DNA of 64,000 nt, from positions 3,968,001 through 4,032,000 of the forward strand of contig CP085323.1 in assembly GCA_022870745.1 (NCBI GenBank), written 5' to 3'. Shown one piece after another: positions 1 through 8,307 of this stretch. This stretch comes from Silvibacterium acidisoli. GTDB lineage: Bacteria > Acidobacteriota > Terriglobia > Terriglobales > Acidobacteriaceae. Position 1 is the stretch's first letter, and each line of letters starts with the position of its first letter. The notes beneath the pieces are model-generated. The model saw nothing but the letters and a program-made list of their open reading frames with translations. It ran no database searches and was not told the origin of the DNA. The position numbers and the translations under genes are program-made.

Positions 1-1579
1 CGTATTCCTGAGAGAGACGCAGCATTGCAGCCGGAGAGGTGGTCAGCATCGAGTAGAGCTTGCCGGCCGGCAAATCATAACGTGAGGTTGCGTATGCAGC
101 TTCATCCAGCAGGTCTCCGCAGGCTGTCAGCGGAGAGTCGCTTCCGATGGCGGCGAGCTCGAAACCATTTACCAGTTGTGGCAGAGGTATTGCGCCGAAC
201 AGGAACTGGTTGGAGCTGGGACAGAATACAAGCGCCACGCCTGAGCTCTGTAAGGTTGCGATGTCATCGTGACCGACAGCTAAGCCGTGAACGAGAATCG
301 TTCCGCTGCGCATCAATCCAAGGTGATGTAGATCCCGCAATTCCGCTGCGGCCGATGCACTAAGCCCTTCGCAGGCGTGGAGAATAAACGGAATGTCGGA
401 CTGAACGCTCTCCTGGGCCCTGAGGCCTTCGGGATCGAATGCTGGGGAATGAATCCAACGCATCCTGTCGACCACACGAACGGGGAAGCTGGGATCGAGC
501 ATTCCGGGCGAGATGGGATTGTGGTGACATACCGTCGTCACTCCGCAGAGAAGATTTCTTACTGCTCCCCAGCGCACGCGCACATCGTGTGGAACCATCC
601 GGTGAAGAGCAATCTCGTCGGCGTAACGTGAGTGAATGTCATTCGCCCACTCCCTTGTGTCTTGGTACGGTCCCTCGCCGAGTTGCCGGAAAAGGCTGAA
701 ATCAAGGTGATCGTGAGCGTTGATCAGCCCAGGCAGCAACATGTATCCATCAAGCGAGAGCTCTCGAGCTTCAGCTTTGTTGTCCTGTTGAAGGAAGCTG
801 ATCTTTTCCCCGTTGATCCCAAGCGTGGCCTGCAATCCAAGATCGCTTGTGATCGCGCAACGCGCTCCAGAGATGCTGTACTCCGCAGCCAGAGGGTCGT
901 GCGTGAGCTGAAGCAGGTAAAGCGCAGGATCATTCTTGATCTTTTCGAAGGCGTCGATTCGTCCGGCATCATTGAATAGGAAGCGCTCAGCTTCAGAAAA
1001 TGGAACTTCCAAGTCGGTCCGAAGATGAAGAGCTTGTTGTTGCAATAAGGTGCGGATGTTCGAGAGGCATCGATGGTTCCATTGAATCGATACCTCTTCA
1101 CCCTCTGTATGGAACGAGCGCTTCCATGCGAACTTATCTGCCGTGCCTGGATGCATGTCTACAAGGAACATCTGCCCTTCGGGCCGCAGTAACCGCTTCA
1201 TCTCGCAGCAGAAAGCGTGAAGGTCCTGCACGTAACTCAGAACGAAGGAGCAGACGATAACATCCACGCTCCGATCGGCCAGTGGAACCGTCGTGCAGTC
1301 TGAGCGGTGCAGCTTGCTATGTTGCGGAAGGCGCAGGCGAGCGAGTTCCAGCATCTGCTCCGAGTAATCGACACCGTGCAGAGAGGAAGCGCCTTTACGC
1401 ATGAAAAGATCAAAGTGCCTGCCGGTGCCGCAACCTGCATCCAGGATGGTCTTTCCATCCAGCGATGGCAATAGGGCGTCCAGCAGTCGAGCTTCGAGCG
1501 TGCAGAATGGATTGCTTGCGTCGTTGTAAACAGCGGCCCAGCGATTGAAAACATCCGGTGTTGGAGACGCGGAAATCAC
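1..1579 (-). CDS. SAM methyltransferase-amidohydrolase fusion protein (3' end outside window)
   Basis: One uninterrupted minus-strand frame encodes two enzymes. Residues 1-145 are a class I SAM-dependent methyltransferase: the SAM-binding loop DAGCGTG is at 47-53, followed by a GVDYSEQML segment. Residues from about 225 onward are an amidohydrolase of the ATZ/TRZ (cytosine deaminase-like) superfamily: PGLINAHDHLD carries the metal-binding HxH (H289, H291), with later ligands likely H401 (HACEG), H431 (VHG) and D481 (GSDSP). I read every codon between the two domains and found no stop, so the fusion is real unless there is a sequencing error. The start is a GTG that overlaps the TGA of the preceding radical SAM gene (GTGA), which implies translational coupling. 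The C-terminus lies left of base 1; 526 residues are visible. Substrate unknown. By context it acts last in the radical SAM operon, probably as a methylating and deaminating or hydrolysing step. No ATG-started frame of this length reveals it. Confidence 0.85.
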   Translation of the reverse strand, partial: MISASPTPDVFNRWAAVYNDASNPFCTLEARLLDALLPSLDGKTILDAGCGTGRHFDLFMRKGASSLHGVDYSEQMLELARLRLPQHSKLHRSDCTTVPLADRSVDVIVCSFVLSYVQDLHAFCCEMKRLLRPEGQMFLVDMHPGTADKFAWKRSFHTEGEEVSIQWNHRCLSNIRTLLQQQALHLRTDLEVPFSEAERFLFNDAGRIDAFEKIKNDPALYLLQLTHDPLAAEYSISGARCAITSDLGLQATLGINGEKISFLQQDNKAEARELSLDGYMLLPGLINAHDHLDFSLFRQLGEGPYQDTREWANDIHSRYADEIALHRMVPHDVRVRWGAVRNLLCGVTTVCHHNPISPGMLDPSFPVRVVDRMRWIHSPAFDPEGLRAQESVQSDIPFILHACEGLSASAAAELRDLHHLGLMRSGTILVHGLAVGHDDIATLQSSGVALVFCPSSNQFLFGAIPLPQLVNGFELAAIGSDSPLTACGDLLDEAAYATSRYDLPAGKLYSMLTTSPAAMLRLSQEY

Positions 1580-3039
1580 AGGCTTTCCCGCTTCGGTTTG
1601 CGTAGGTCTATGAAGCGTTGAGCCCACACAAGTTCGTATGGCGCGCTGTATACACCGGTCGCATAACGCCACGCGCTCAGGGTTTGCAGCAAGTATCTTC
1701 CCCAGCGCGGCGCGCGAATGTCCTGCACGGTAGGCCAGCGTGAGGCTACCACTGTCTCGAAATTGTCGATCAGGCGTTTGGTCTCGCGCTTCATCCATGG
1801 AGCCCTTGTGTCCACGCGTAAAGTGAAGTCCATCCACTCTTTGCTGGCCCACTCTGCGGGGCTGGAGGGGAAGCTGACTTTGTCGTCCACATCGCCGTAC
1901 ATCGCGCCTCTCTGTGGGGTCGGCGTGTAGTGTTGAATGATGATCTCGGCGTCAGGGTTGATGCGTTTGATCTTGCGGACAAATGCGAGCGTTTCGCGGG
2001 TATCGCGTTCAGGGTCCTTTGGATTTCCGACAACGAAAGAGAACTCGGGGATGATGCCCACCTCGCGCGTGCGGCGCGCCATGATGAGAGTTTCTTCCGT
2101 GGTGATACCCTTTTGCATTTCCTGTAGAGCCCAGTCTGAGCCTGACTCCGCGCCGAAGAAAATCATGGCACAGCCGCCACGCTTGATGGCGCGCATGGTG
2201 TCATCGCTGTACCTGGACATGATGTCCACCCTCGCCTCGCACCACCAGCGAAGATTCAGTCCCGCAATACGATTCATCAGTTCGACAGCGTGATCCTCAC
2301 GCAGGAAGAAGTTCATGTCGTAGAACTGGACGGAGTCAGCGCCGTACTTTTCCACCAGATGAGTGAGGATCGCTTCGGTGCGGGCCGGAGACTCAAACTT
2401 TTCCGTCCTTCCGTAAGCAGCGTGCACTCCGCAGAAGCTGCAGTTAAAAGGGCAGCCGATGCTGGCGTGATGTACCGCGGTGCGTTTGCCAAAGAACGAA
2501 GGGCGCAGGTATTTCTCGACGGGCAGACGATGAAACGGCATCCATGGGAAGCTGTCCGGGCCTTTCATGGGGCGCTCCGCGTTACTGCGATGCATGCCGA
2601 ATTTGTCCTTGTACGAGAGGCCCAGTATCGTGTCAGGCGTTCGTAGTCCGCGTATTGCTTCGATCAGCTCGAGCAGCGTTTCTTCGCCCTGCCCTCGCAC
2701 AGCATAGTCAACATATCTCGCGTTGAGCGTGGCTTCTGGATAGATGGAAGGGAAGTAGCCTCCCCATGCGATAGGGATCTGGGGACGTAGCTTTCTGATC
2801 TCGCGGCAGACTTCCATCCCCGCGGCCATCTGGGGTCCGGGCATGACGGAGACGCCCAGCAGTTCCACATGATGGGTGTCGATGAGGTGAAGCAGCGTCG
2901 AGAGTGGATCGTCGTCGACGTTGCCATCGACGATCTCGTACTCCTCGCGTCCCTCAAGCACGGCCGCAAGCGCCATCACCGCCAATGGAAGGCGGCGGCT
3001 ACGCGGCTTCACGGCGCGTGGGTGGAAGAGCAGGATCAA
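1576..3039 (-). CDS. B12-binding-domain radical SAM protein (fifth in operon)
   Basis: 487 residues. The N-terminal ~130 residues look like a cobalamin-binding Rossmann domain (ILLFHPRAV start, GVSVMPGP, WGGYFPSIYPE, VRGQGEETLLEL). A radical SAM TIM barrel with the [4Fe-4S] motif C196-x3-C200-x2-C203 (GCPFNCSFC) follows. The GAESGSD segment is typical of BchE/HpnJ-like members. The start is TTG, sharing bases with the TGA of the upstream methyltransferase gene (TTGA overlap). The next in-frame Met is 22 residues in and would cut the first beta strand, so TTG is preferred. Known reactions of this superfamily are radical methylation, cyclisation or C-C bond formation in lipids and secondary metabolites; the substrate here is unknown. 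It resembles the two proteins at 6745-8307 and 8301-9842 more than the pair at 3842-6729. Confidence 0.9.
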   Translation of the reverse strand: MILLFHPRAVKPRSRRLPLAVMALAAVLEGREEYEIVDGNVDDDPLSTLLHLIDTHHVELLGVSVMPGPQMAAGMEVCREIRKLRPQIPIAWGGYFPSIYPEATLNARYVDYAVRGQGEETLLELIEAIRGLRTPDTILGLSYKDKFGMHRSNAERPMKGPDSFPWMPFHRLPVEKYLRPSFFGKRTAVHHASIGCPFNCSFCGVHAAYGRTEKFESPARTEAILTHLVEKYGADSVQFYDMNFFLREDHAVELMNRIAGLNLRWWCEARVDIMSRYSDDTMRAIKRGGCAMIFFGAESGSDWALQEMQKGITTEETLIMARRTREVGIIPEFSFVVGNPKDPERDTRETLAFVRKIKRINPDAEIIIQHYTPTPQRGAMYGDVDDKVSFPSSPAEWASKEWMDFTLRVDTRAPWMKRETKRLIDNFETVVASRWPTVQDIRAPRWGRYLLQTLSAWRYATGVYSAPYELVWAQRFIDLRKPKRESL

Positions 3040-3845
3040 GGTTGTGCCCCTTCCGTCTTTTCAAAGTGGAGCAGCATGTGATCACCCAGTGTTCTCAATA
3101 AGGGGAGCCGCGAAAAAAAACTGTCCAGTCCAATCATCATGCGAAGCAGCCATGGGTGGTTTGCAATCCACGATTCAACATAAGACGGCGGCACGAAGAG
3201 ACCGATCGCTCGAACTTCCCGCAGCGTAAAAAATGGCGCGAAGATAGTTTGTAACTGAGAAAGCGACCAATAGAACACGTCGACAGAATTGCCTTGAAGC
3301 GAAGTACGATGCCGCCCAGGCCAGCGCCGAAAAGCCTTGGCTGGCTTCCCGTGCAGCAGGTACCAGGCGGTCTCCCAAATGCAGACGCGTGTGGAGAGGC
3401 AGAAGACCAGTGGCGTACCGATGGTCGTTCTGCTGGCCAGCAGTGCAGCGATCGCAGTGAGATTCTCGACGCAATTGAGCCCTGAGAAGTTCGAGAAGAC
3501 TCCGTCAAAAGTCTCCTCGATTCTGCTCAGGTCTTCGGTGCGCATCTGCTGGAAGCGGAGGTCTGCCAGCGGCGCTTCGCGAAGCTTGCGGAACCGTGCT
3601 CTAGCGATCATCTGCTGCGACGCGTCGAGCGCGAGAACACGCCAACCTCTGCCGGACAGTTGAAGAGCGTCCTCTCCTGTGCCGCAGTTGAGTTCCAGAA
3701 TTCTTGGCCGCCCTTTGAATATCCGAAAAGCGTCAGTAAGTACGGCGGATCGCTGGGCCCGGCCTATGAGAGTGTTCGTAAAGTCGCTGTCGTATGTCTT
3801 TGCAAGCGTGTCGAAGGCCTGCCCTGCTGAAGTGGTCGCGATCAT
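3036..3845 (-). CDS. class I SAM-dependent methyltransferase
   Basis: 269 residues. The SAM-binding glycine loop ELNCGTGED is at about residues 50-58, preceded by an ILELNC strand and followed by an acidic ALDASQQM motif II, as in UbiE/Methyltransf_11/25 enzymes. The C-terminal ~100 residues are hydrophobic and aromatic and may form the acceptor pocket. Its ATG overlaps the stop of the upstream radical SAM gene (ATGA), and its stop overlaps the TTG of the next one, so it is an integral operon member. It probably methylates O, N or an activated C of the same pathway intermediate; the acceptor is not predictable from sequence. Confidence 0.88.
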   Translation of the reverse strand: MIATTSAGQAFDTLAKTYDSDFTNTLIGRAQRSAVLTDAFRIFKGRPRILELNCGTGEDALQLSGRGWRVLALDASQQMIARARFRKLREAPLADLRFQQMRTEDLSRIEETFDGVFSNFSGLNCVENLTAIAALLASRTTIGTPLVFCLSTRVCIWETAWYLLHGKPAKAFRRWPGRHRTSLQGNSVDVFYWSLSQLQTIFAPFFTLREVRAIGLFVPPSYVESWIANHPWLLRMMIGLDSFFSRLPLLRTLGDHMLLHFEKTEGAQP

Positions 3846-5239
3846 GCTTCAACCTCGCTGGCGCTCTCAAGGAGGTTGAATCTTGCAAGACGTACTTCTT
3901 CCGTAAGCTTCTGAATCTCGCTCCCGTCCTGATTTACTTCTCCACGCAGTTTGGCCAGGCGAACTTCACTGCGCAACAACTTGTCTGCAAAGCTGTAGTA
4001 ACGACGCGAATGGCGGCCTCGGATGATAATCTCCCGGTCGGAGCTCTTATCCCATGGTGCCAGCTGTACCAGGTCTTCCTTTACTTTCTGATAGTAGGGC
4101 GTCCCCTTGATGGGATAAGAAACCGTTGTGAAGAAGATGTCGGGCTGCGTGAGGCTGACATGCTTTACGGTCGCTTCAATATCTTCGAGCTCTTCGCCGT
4201 CATAGCCCCACATCAGAAACATTCCGCTCTCGATTCCACGGGAGCGGGTGAGTTCGACAGCGTTCTGCACCTGATCGAGCTTCACGCCCCTCTGCATGGA
4301 GTCGAGTATTCGCTGTGAGCCGCTTTCCGATCCAATCCAGACGCGAAAACAACCCAACTCGGCAAGCAGATCCATCGCTTCACTATTCAGGCGATCGGCG
4401 CGGGAGATGCATTCGAAGGGAATGCGCAACCCGCGGCGCTTCATCTCCGAGGCATAAGTCCTGAGCCACGAATGATTGATCGTGAATACGTCATCCGAAA
4501 CCCAGACCATGTCCGGCTGATATTCACCGAGAAGCCATTCCACCTCATCGACCACGCTTACCGGATCGCGCCGCCGATGTGTGTTGCCATAGACCTGGTG
4601 ACTGCACCATTGACAACGGTAAGGGCATCCACGTGCGGTAATGAAGTTGACTGAGCCTTTGCCGTGGTATTTGCGCCAGGTATCGACATACTGATGAATA
4701 TTCACAGCCTTGCGAGCAGGCCACGGCTGCTCATCGAGGCTTGCGATCTGTGCGCGTTGTGCTGTCTGCCGCAGTTGCCCGTTTTCGAGGTACGCGATCC
4801 CCGCAATCTGATCAATCTTTTCGAGAGCGCCGGCCTTGATGGCCGTCATCAATTCTTCAAGCGTCAGTTCACCTTCGCCCATCACGACAAACTGTGCACC
4901 CGCATCAAGATATTCTTTGGCGTACGCACCAGGTTCCGGGCCCCCGACAATGGTTTTCCAACCGGCGGCGCGGGCGATGCCCAGAAGTTCGACAACATTC
5001 GCGCGCGTCATGAGATTGGCATAAATGCCGAGCGTGGAAGGAGGCCCCGACTGTAGCCGGTCGACTAATGCAGCACGCGAGGAGAAAGTCGTATCGAAAA
5101 CCTCGACATCGAAGCCTTTTGCCTGGAGATGAGAACAAAGATACAGAATGCCCAATGGCGCGTAAGGCTTCATGATCTGCATCTCTTTGGGGTCTTCGTA
5201 TAAGAAGTAGCCATGCGTCAGCAGGAGATCGGGAGTCAT
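3842..5239 (-). CDS. B12-binding-domain radical SAM protein (third in operon)
   Basis: 465 residues. The N-terminal cobalamin-binding-like domain (about 1-140) contains LLLTHGYFLYED, PYAPLGILYL and VVMGEGELTLEEL. The radical SAM core carries C205-x3-C209-x2-C212 (GCPYRCQWC), then VSDDVF and WIGSESGSQ. The C-terminal ~50 residues are charged and probably helical. The N-terminus (LTHxYxL...KxMxPYAPLG) closely matches the neighbour at 5236-6729, so the two are paralogs, probably acting on related substrates or at consecutive steps. ATG start overlapping the TGA of the upstream gene by 4 nt; stop overlapping the next ATG. Confidence 0.9.
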   Translation of the reverse strand: MTPDLLLTHGYFLYEDPKEMQIMKPYAPLGILYLCSHLQAKGFDVEVFDTTFSSRAALVDRLQSGPPSTLGIYANLMTRANVVELLGIARAAGWKTIVGGPEPGAYAKEYLDAGAQFVVMGEGELTLEELMTAIKAGALEKIDQIAGIAYLENGQLRQTAQRAQIASLDEQPWPARKAVNIHQYVDTWRKYHGKGSVNFITARGCPYRCQWCSHQVYGNTHRRRDPVSVVDEVEWLLGEYQPDMVWVSDDVFTINHSWLRTYASEMKRRGLRIPFECISRADRLNSEAMDLLAELGCFRVWIGSESGSQRILDSMQRGVKLDQVQNAVELTRSRGIESGMFLMWGYDGEELEDIEATVKHVSLTQPDIFFTTVSYPIKGTPYYQKVKEDLVQLAPWDKSSDREIIIRGRHSRRYYSFADKLLRSEVRLAKLRGEVNQDGSEIQKLTEEVRLARFNLLESASEVEA

Positions 5240-6729
5240 GCCACACCTCCTTTCGCCGTCAGCATCTGCAGCGGAACAAAATGTTCATTTCGTGCCTGAC
5301 GCTGTAGCAAATTGCCGGATTGAGCGGGATGCCGTCTCTCTGCAGGCTCCATCGCGACGATTGCCGCCCAGAGGGCTGCAACCGCATGTTCATTGGCTAC
5401 ACCGTGTCCCCAGCCGCGAACCTCTTCGTGAAGCGCATCGCGAATCATGCGGTAGAGCTTGTCGGAATATTCTCCAGGAAAGATGACGCAGAGGTCGTCG
5501 CTATCCTGCCAGTTGCGCTTTGCGGCGAGCTCTGCCTGGATGCGTTCATAGAACAATGTGCCGGGCAGTGGATAGGAAATGCTTACGCCGATATCGTTAG
5601 GGCGAGCTTTTCGAACCAGCTCGACGGTTTCCATCAGCTCGCTCCATCCCTCACCGGGGTAGCCCAACTGCAGGAAGAAGCATGCCTTGATTCCGCGCTG
5701 CTGGAGACGTTTGGTCGATGTAAGCACGTCGCTTACCCGTAGATGCTTGTCCATGGCATCCAGCACCTTCTGTGAGCCGGACTCCACTCCCATCCATACT
5801 TCGACACATCCGCTCTTGGCGAGCAGGGCAGCGACCTCATCGGTAATAAGGTCTGCGCGTGCTTGAATCTTGTAAGGGATGCTCGCCCGATGCGCCTCTA
5901 CGTCATGTGCGAAGTCACGCAGCCAGCGGCGATTCAAAGCAAAGATATCGTCGCTGAACCATACATGCTGGACGCCATAAACTTCCTTCAGCTCCTTCAG
6001 TTCCAGAGCTACATCCTGTGCAGGCCGTACCTGATAGCGGTTTCCGGAGATCGGCTTGGCGCACCAATTGCAGGAGTAAGGGCAACCGCGGCTGGCCACG
6101 ACGTTGGCGGAAAAATGGCCATGAGCGTTTGTCCACGCCTGCCTATATGGCGCCATGTCGATAAGTCGTCGTGCCGGGCGGGGCATGGCTGACCACTCGC
6201 CGTTTCTGACCCTGCTGGAACCGCTTCGGCAGATCTCGTTGCTGGCGGGATCGCGCCATATCAGTCCAGGAGTTGCCCGTGGATCGCGGCCAGCCATGAG
6301 GTGCCCGCAAAGCTCGACCAGGACTTCTTCTGCCTCGCCCGTCAGGATGTAGTCCACACCACCTTGAAGGTATTCGGCGGCGAAGTCCGTTTCATCGGAT
6401 CCATGGGCGACGACGATCGCTCCAACCAGCTTGGCAAGCTTCGCGATCTCTTGCGCTGTTTGGCGCATTGACAGCAGGCACATCTTTGAAAGGAAGTTGA
6501 AGTCGTCCTCATAAATGACGACGATGTTAGGCTTCGTTTCCTTGAGGACTGGACCGAGATGATCGATGGGGTTAAGCAGCGTGCTGTCGAACACACGCAG
6601 TGTGATCCCTGCTTGTTCGAGCGCAGTTGCCGCGTACAGGGTTCCCAGCGGCGCATAGGGCTGCATCTTCCTGAGTTGCTTCTGATCGTTCCCCAGGTGG
6701 TACGAATGTGTGAGAAGGACATCAGTCAT
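5236..6729 (-). CDS. B12-binding-domain radical SAM protein (second paralog of the 3842 gene)
   Basis: 497 residues. The cobalamin-binding-like N-terminal domain starts VLLTHSYHLGND and contains PYAPLGTLYA and LTGEAEEVLVEL. The radical SAM core has C216-x3-C220-x2-C223 (GCPYSCNWC), then WFSDDIFALN and WMGVESGSQK. It differs from its paralog at 3842-5239 by a longer segment between B12 domain and barrel and a different C-terminal tail. The ATG lies 15 nt after the stop of the upstream gene; this is the only non-overlapping junction among the operon genes. Function beyond radical SAM chemistry is not known. Confidence 0.9.
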   Translation of the reverse strand: MTDVLLTHSYHLGNDQKQLRKMQPYAPLGTLYAATALEQAGITLRVFDSTLLNPIDHLGPVLKETKPNIVVIYEDDFNFLSKMCLLSMRQTAQEIAKLAKLVGAIVVAHGSDETDFAAEYLQGGVDYILTGEAEEVLVELCGHLMAGRDPRATPGLIWRDPASNEICRSGSSRVRNGEWSAMPRPARRLIDMAPYRQAWTNAHGHFSANVVASRGCPYSCNWCAKPISGNRYQVRPAQDVALELKELKEVYGVQHVWFSDDIFALNRRWLRDFAHDVEAHRASIPYKIQARADLITDEVAALLAKSGCVEVWMGVESGSQKVLDAMDKHLRVSDVLTSTKRLQQRGIKACFFLQLGYPGEGWSELMETVELVRKARPNDIGVSISYPLPGTLFYERIQAELAAKRNWQDSDDLCVIFPGEYSDKLYRMIRDALHEEVRGWGHGVANEHAVAALWAAIVAMEPAERRHPAQSGNLLQRQARNEHFVPLQMLTAKGGVA

Positions 6730-6744
6730 GGTGGAGACTCCGCG

Positions 6745-8307
6745 CTAGCATGCAGCCGCCTGCTCAGGAAGATCCTGGCCTGTAACAAGTGACCGGCGAG
6801 AAGCAAGTGGGCCCGACAACTTCGATACCCAAAGCTCCCAGGGAAAGCCATAGTGACTGGAACGAACACGCCAGCGCACGGGATGTTTTACCAGCATGCG
6901 TACGCCGGCGTTTTTGAACGATTCGCGATCATGCCTGCGATGGACCTTTCCATTCAGCAGGAAGTAATCGAGCATTCTCTTGAGGCGTTCCAGCTCTTCT
7001 CCATGAAGCCAAGGGAGGGCGTTTGCGCTCAGTGGCAGCTGGATCCATTCCTCGAGCGTCTGAGGTTCGCGTACGCCTAACTCGCGTAGCTGCGGCCAGA
7101 TGGGAATTCCCGGATACGGTGTAAACAGGTTCGGTGAAAATTGCACATTGTCGTAGCGCTGAACAATGTCGCTCATGGTCTGGAAGGTCTCAATGCGATC
7201 GTCTTCTGTCTCGCCCGGATATCCGAGGATGAGATTGAAGTTGATATGGATGCCGGCGATATGTGCCTTGCGGGCTGTCTCGTAAATGTCATCTACACGC
7301 TGATGTCGCTTGTTCATCAGGCGAAGAACGCGTGCCGAGGTGGATTCCGTGCCAAAGCCCATTACCTTCACGCCACTCTGGCCCAGCAGGTTCACTTCGT
7401 CCTGTGTCATGCGGCAAAGAAAGTCGGTGGATGCCTGGAAAGTCCATTGGAACTTTACGCCGGAATCGAGAATGCCGCGTGCGATGGCCAGGGCCCTCTT
7501 CACATCGACGGGAAAGTTTGAGTCGAGCAGTGCAACTTCATCGATACGGTGGCGACGAACCAGGTCAACCAGTTCATCCACGACACGGCTCGCATCGTAA
7601 GCGTTGAAGCGCCGGCGATAGACGACCATGTCTGTGCAGTAATTGCATGCGTATGGGCAGCCTACGCTCGTGGCGTATGCCAGCTTGCGGTGTCCATTGA
7701 GCGGCTCGTATGCGTCAAAGTCTGCGAGTTCATATGCAGGTGGAGCGAAGCTGCCGATTGGCGCTACAGTGCGGTCGGGATTCGCCTGTACCTCGTTGCC
7801 CTGCTTCCAATGGATGCCCGCGATCGATGCGACGGAGTGGTCCGCAGAGAAGGCCTGCGCCAGTTCCAGCATCGTAATTTCACCCTGTCCACGCACCACG
7901 ATGTCGACATAAGGTTCGCGGACGGTTTGAACCGGTTCGAGGGAAGGATGCCATCCACCGAAGATGACCGGAAGCTCAGGCCGGTTCGACCGGACGGCCT
8001 TCGCGGCAGCAATCGCGCCACGGATCATGGGACCTGTCAGGACGGAGATGCCGAGGCACAACGCCTCAGAACTCTCACGCACCACGCGGGCGAGAAAATC
8101 CGTGTGGATGCTGGCATCAATCAGCACGACCCTGAAGCCGGCATCACGGAGAACCCCAGCCAGTGCCAGTAGTGAAAGTGGAGCGCCGAGGGGCGGACCA
8201 TCGTACGGCGGATAAAACAGCACGACTTTGTCGCGGCCCGGCAATGGCCGTCCAACCGGAGCGCCGGATGCGCTGCGAATCGCCCCAACCGGCAGCACAT
8301 TCAGCAT
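6745..8307 (-). CDS. B12-binding-domain radical SAM protein (second gene of operon)
   Basis: 520 residues from the ATG at 8307. The frame stays open for another 104 codons upstream, but that stretch lies inside the neighbouring gene and has no family similarity, so the internal ATG, overlapping the TGA of the upstream gene by 7 nt, is taken. The B12-binding-like domain starts near KVVLFYPPYDG (27-37) and has VIFGGWHPSLEP and VVRGQGEITMLEL. The radical SAM motif C217-x3-C221-x2-C224 is GCPYACNYC; then DSNFPVD and GFGTESTSAR, and a C-terminal extension with FTPYPGIPIWPQL. Strongly similar throughout to the protein at 8301-9842 (both have TGPMIR, GGWHPSL, FTPYPG, LEEW), so a recent duplication. 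The shared C-terminal half resembles BchE/HpnJ-like enzymes that work on hydrophobic substrates. Confidence 0.9.
   Translation of the reverse strand: MLNVLPVGAIRSASGAPVGRPLPGRDKVVLFYPPYDGPPLGAPLSLLALAGVLRDAGFRVVLIDASIHTDFLARVVRESSEALCLGISVLTGPMIRGAIAAAKAVRSNRPELPVIFGGWHPSLEPVQTVREPYVDIVVRGQGEITMLELAQAFSADHSVASIAGIHWKQGNEVQANPDRTVAPIGSFAPPAYELADFDAYEPLNGHRKLAYATSVGCPYACNYCTDMVVYRRRFNAYDASRVVDELVDLVRRHRIDEVALLDSNFPVDVKRALAIARGILDSGVKFQWTFQASTDFLCRMTQDEVNLLGQSGVKVMGFGTESTSARVLRLMNKRHQRVDDIYETARKAHIAGIHINFNLILGYPGETEDDRIETFQTMSDIVQRYDNVQFSPNLFTPYPGIPIWPQLRELGVREPQTLEEWIQLPLSANALPWLHGEELERLKRMLDYFLLNGKVHRRHDRESFKNAGVRMLVKHPVRWRVRSSHYGFPWELWVSKLSGPLASRRSLVTGQDLPEQAAAC

Noticed and set aside
25-1260. 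Several plus-strand open frames at the left edge
   Set aside because: They are shadows of the minus-strand methyltransferase-amidohydrolase gene; none has recognisable motifs.
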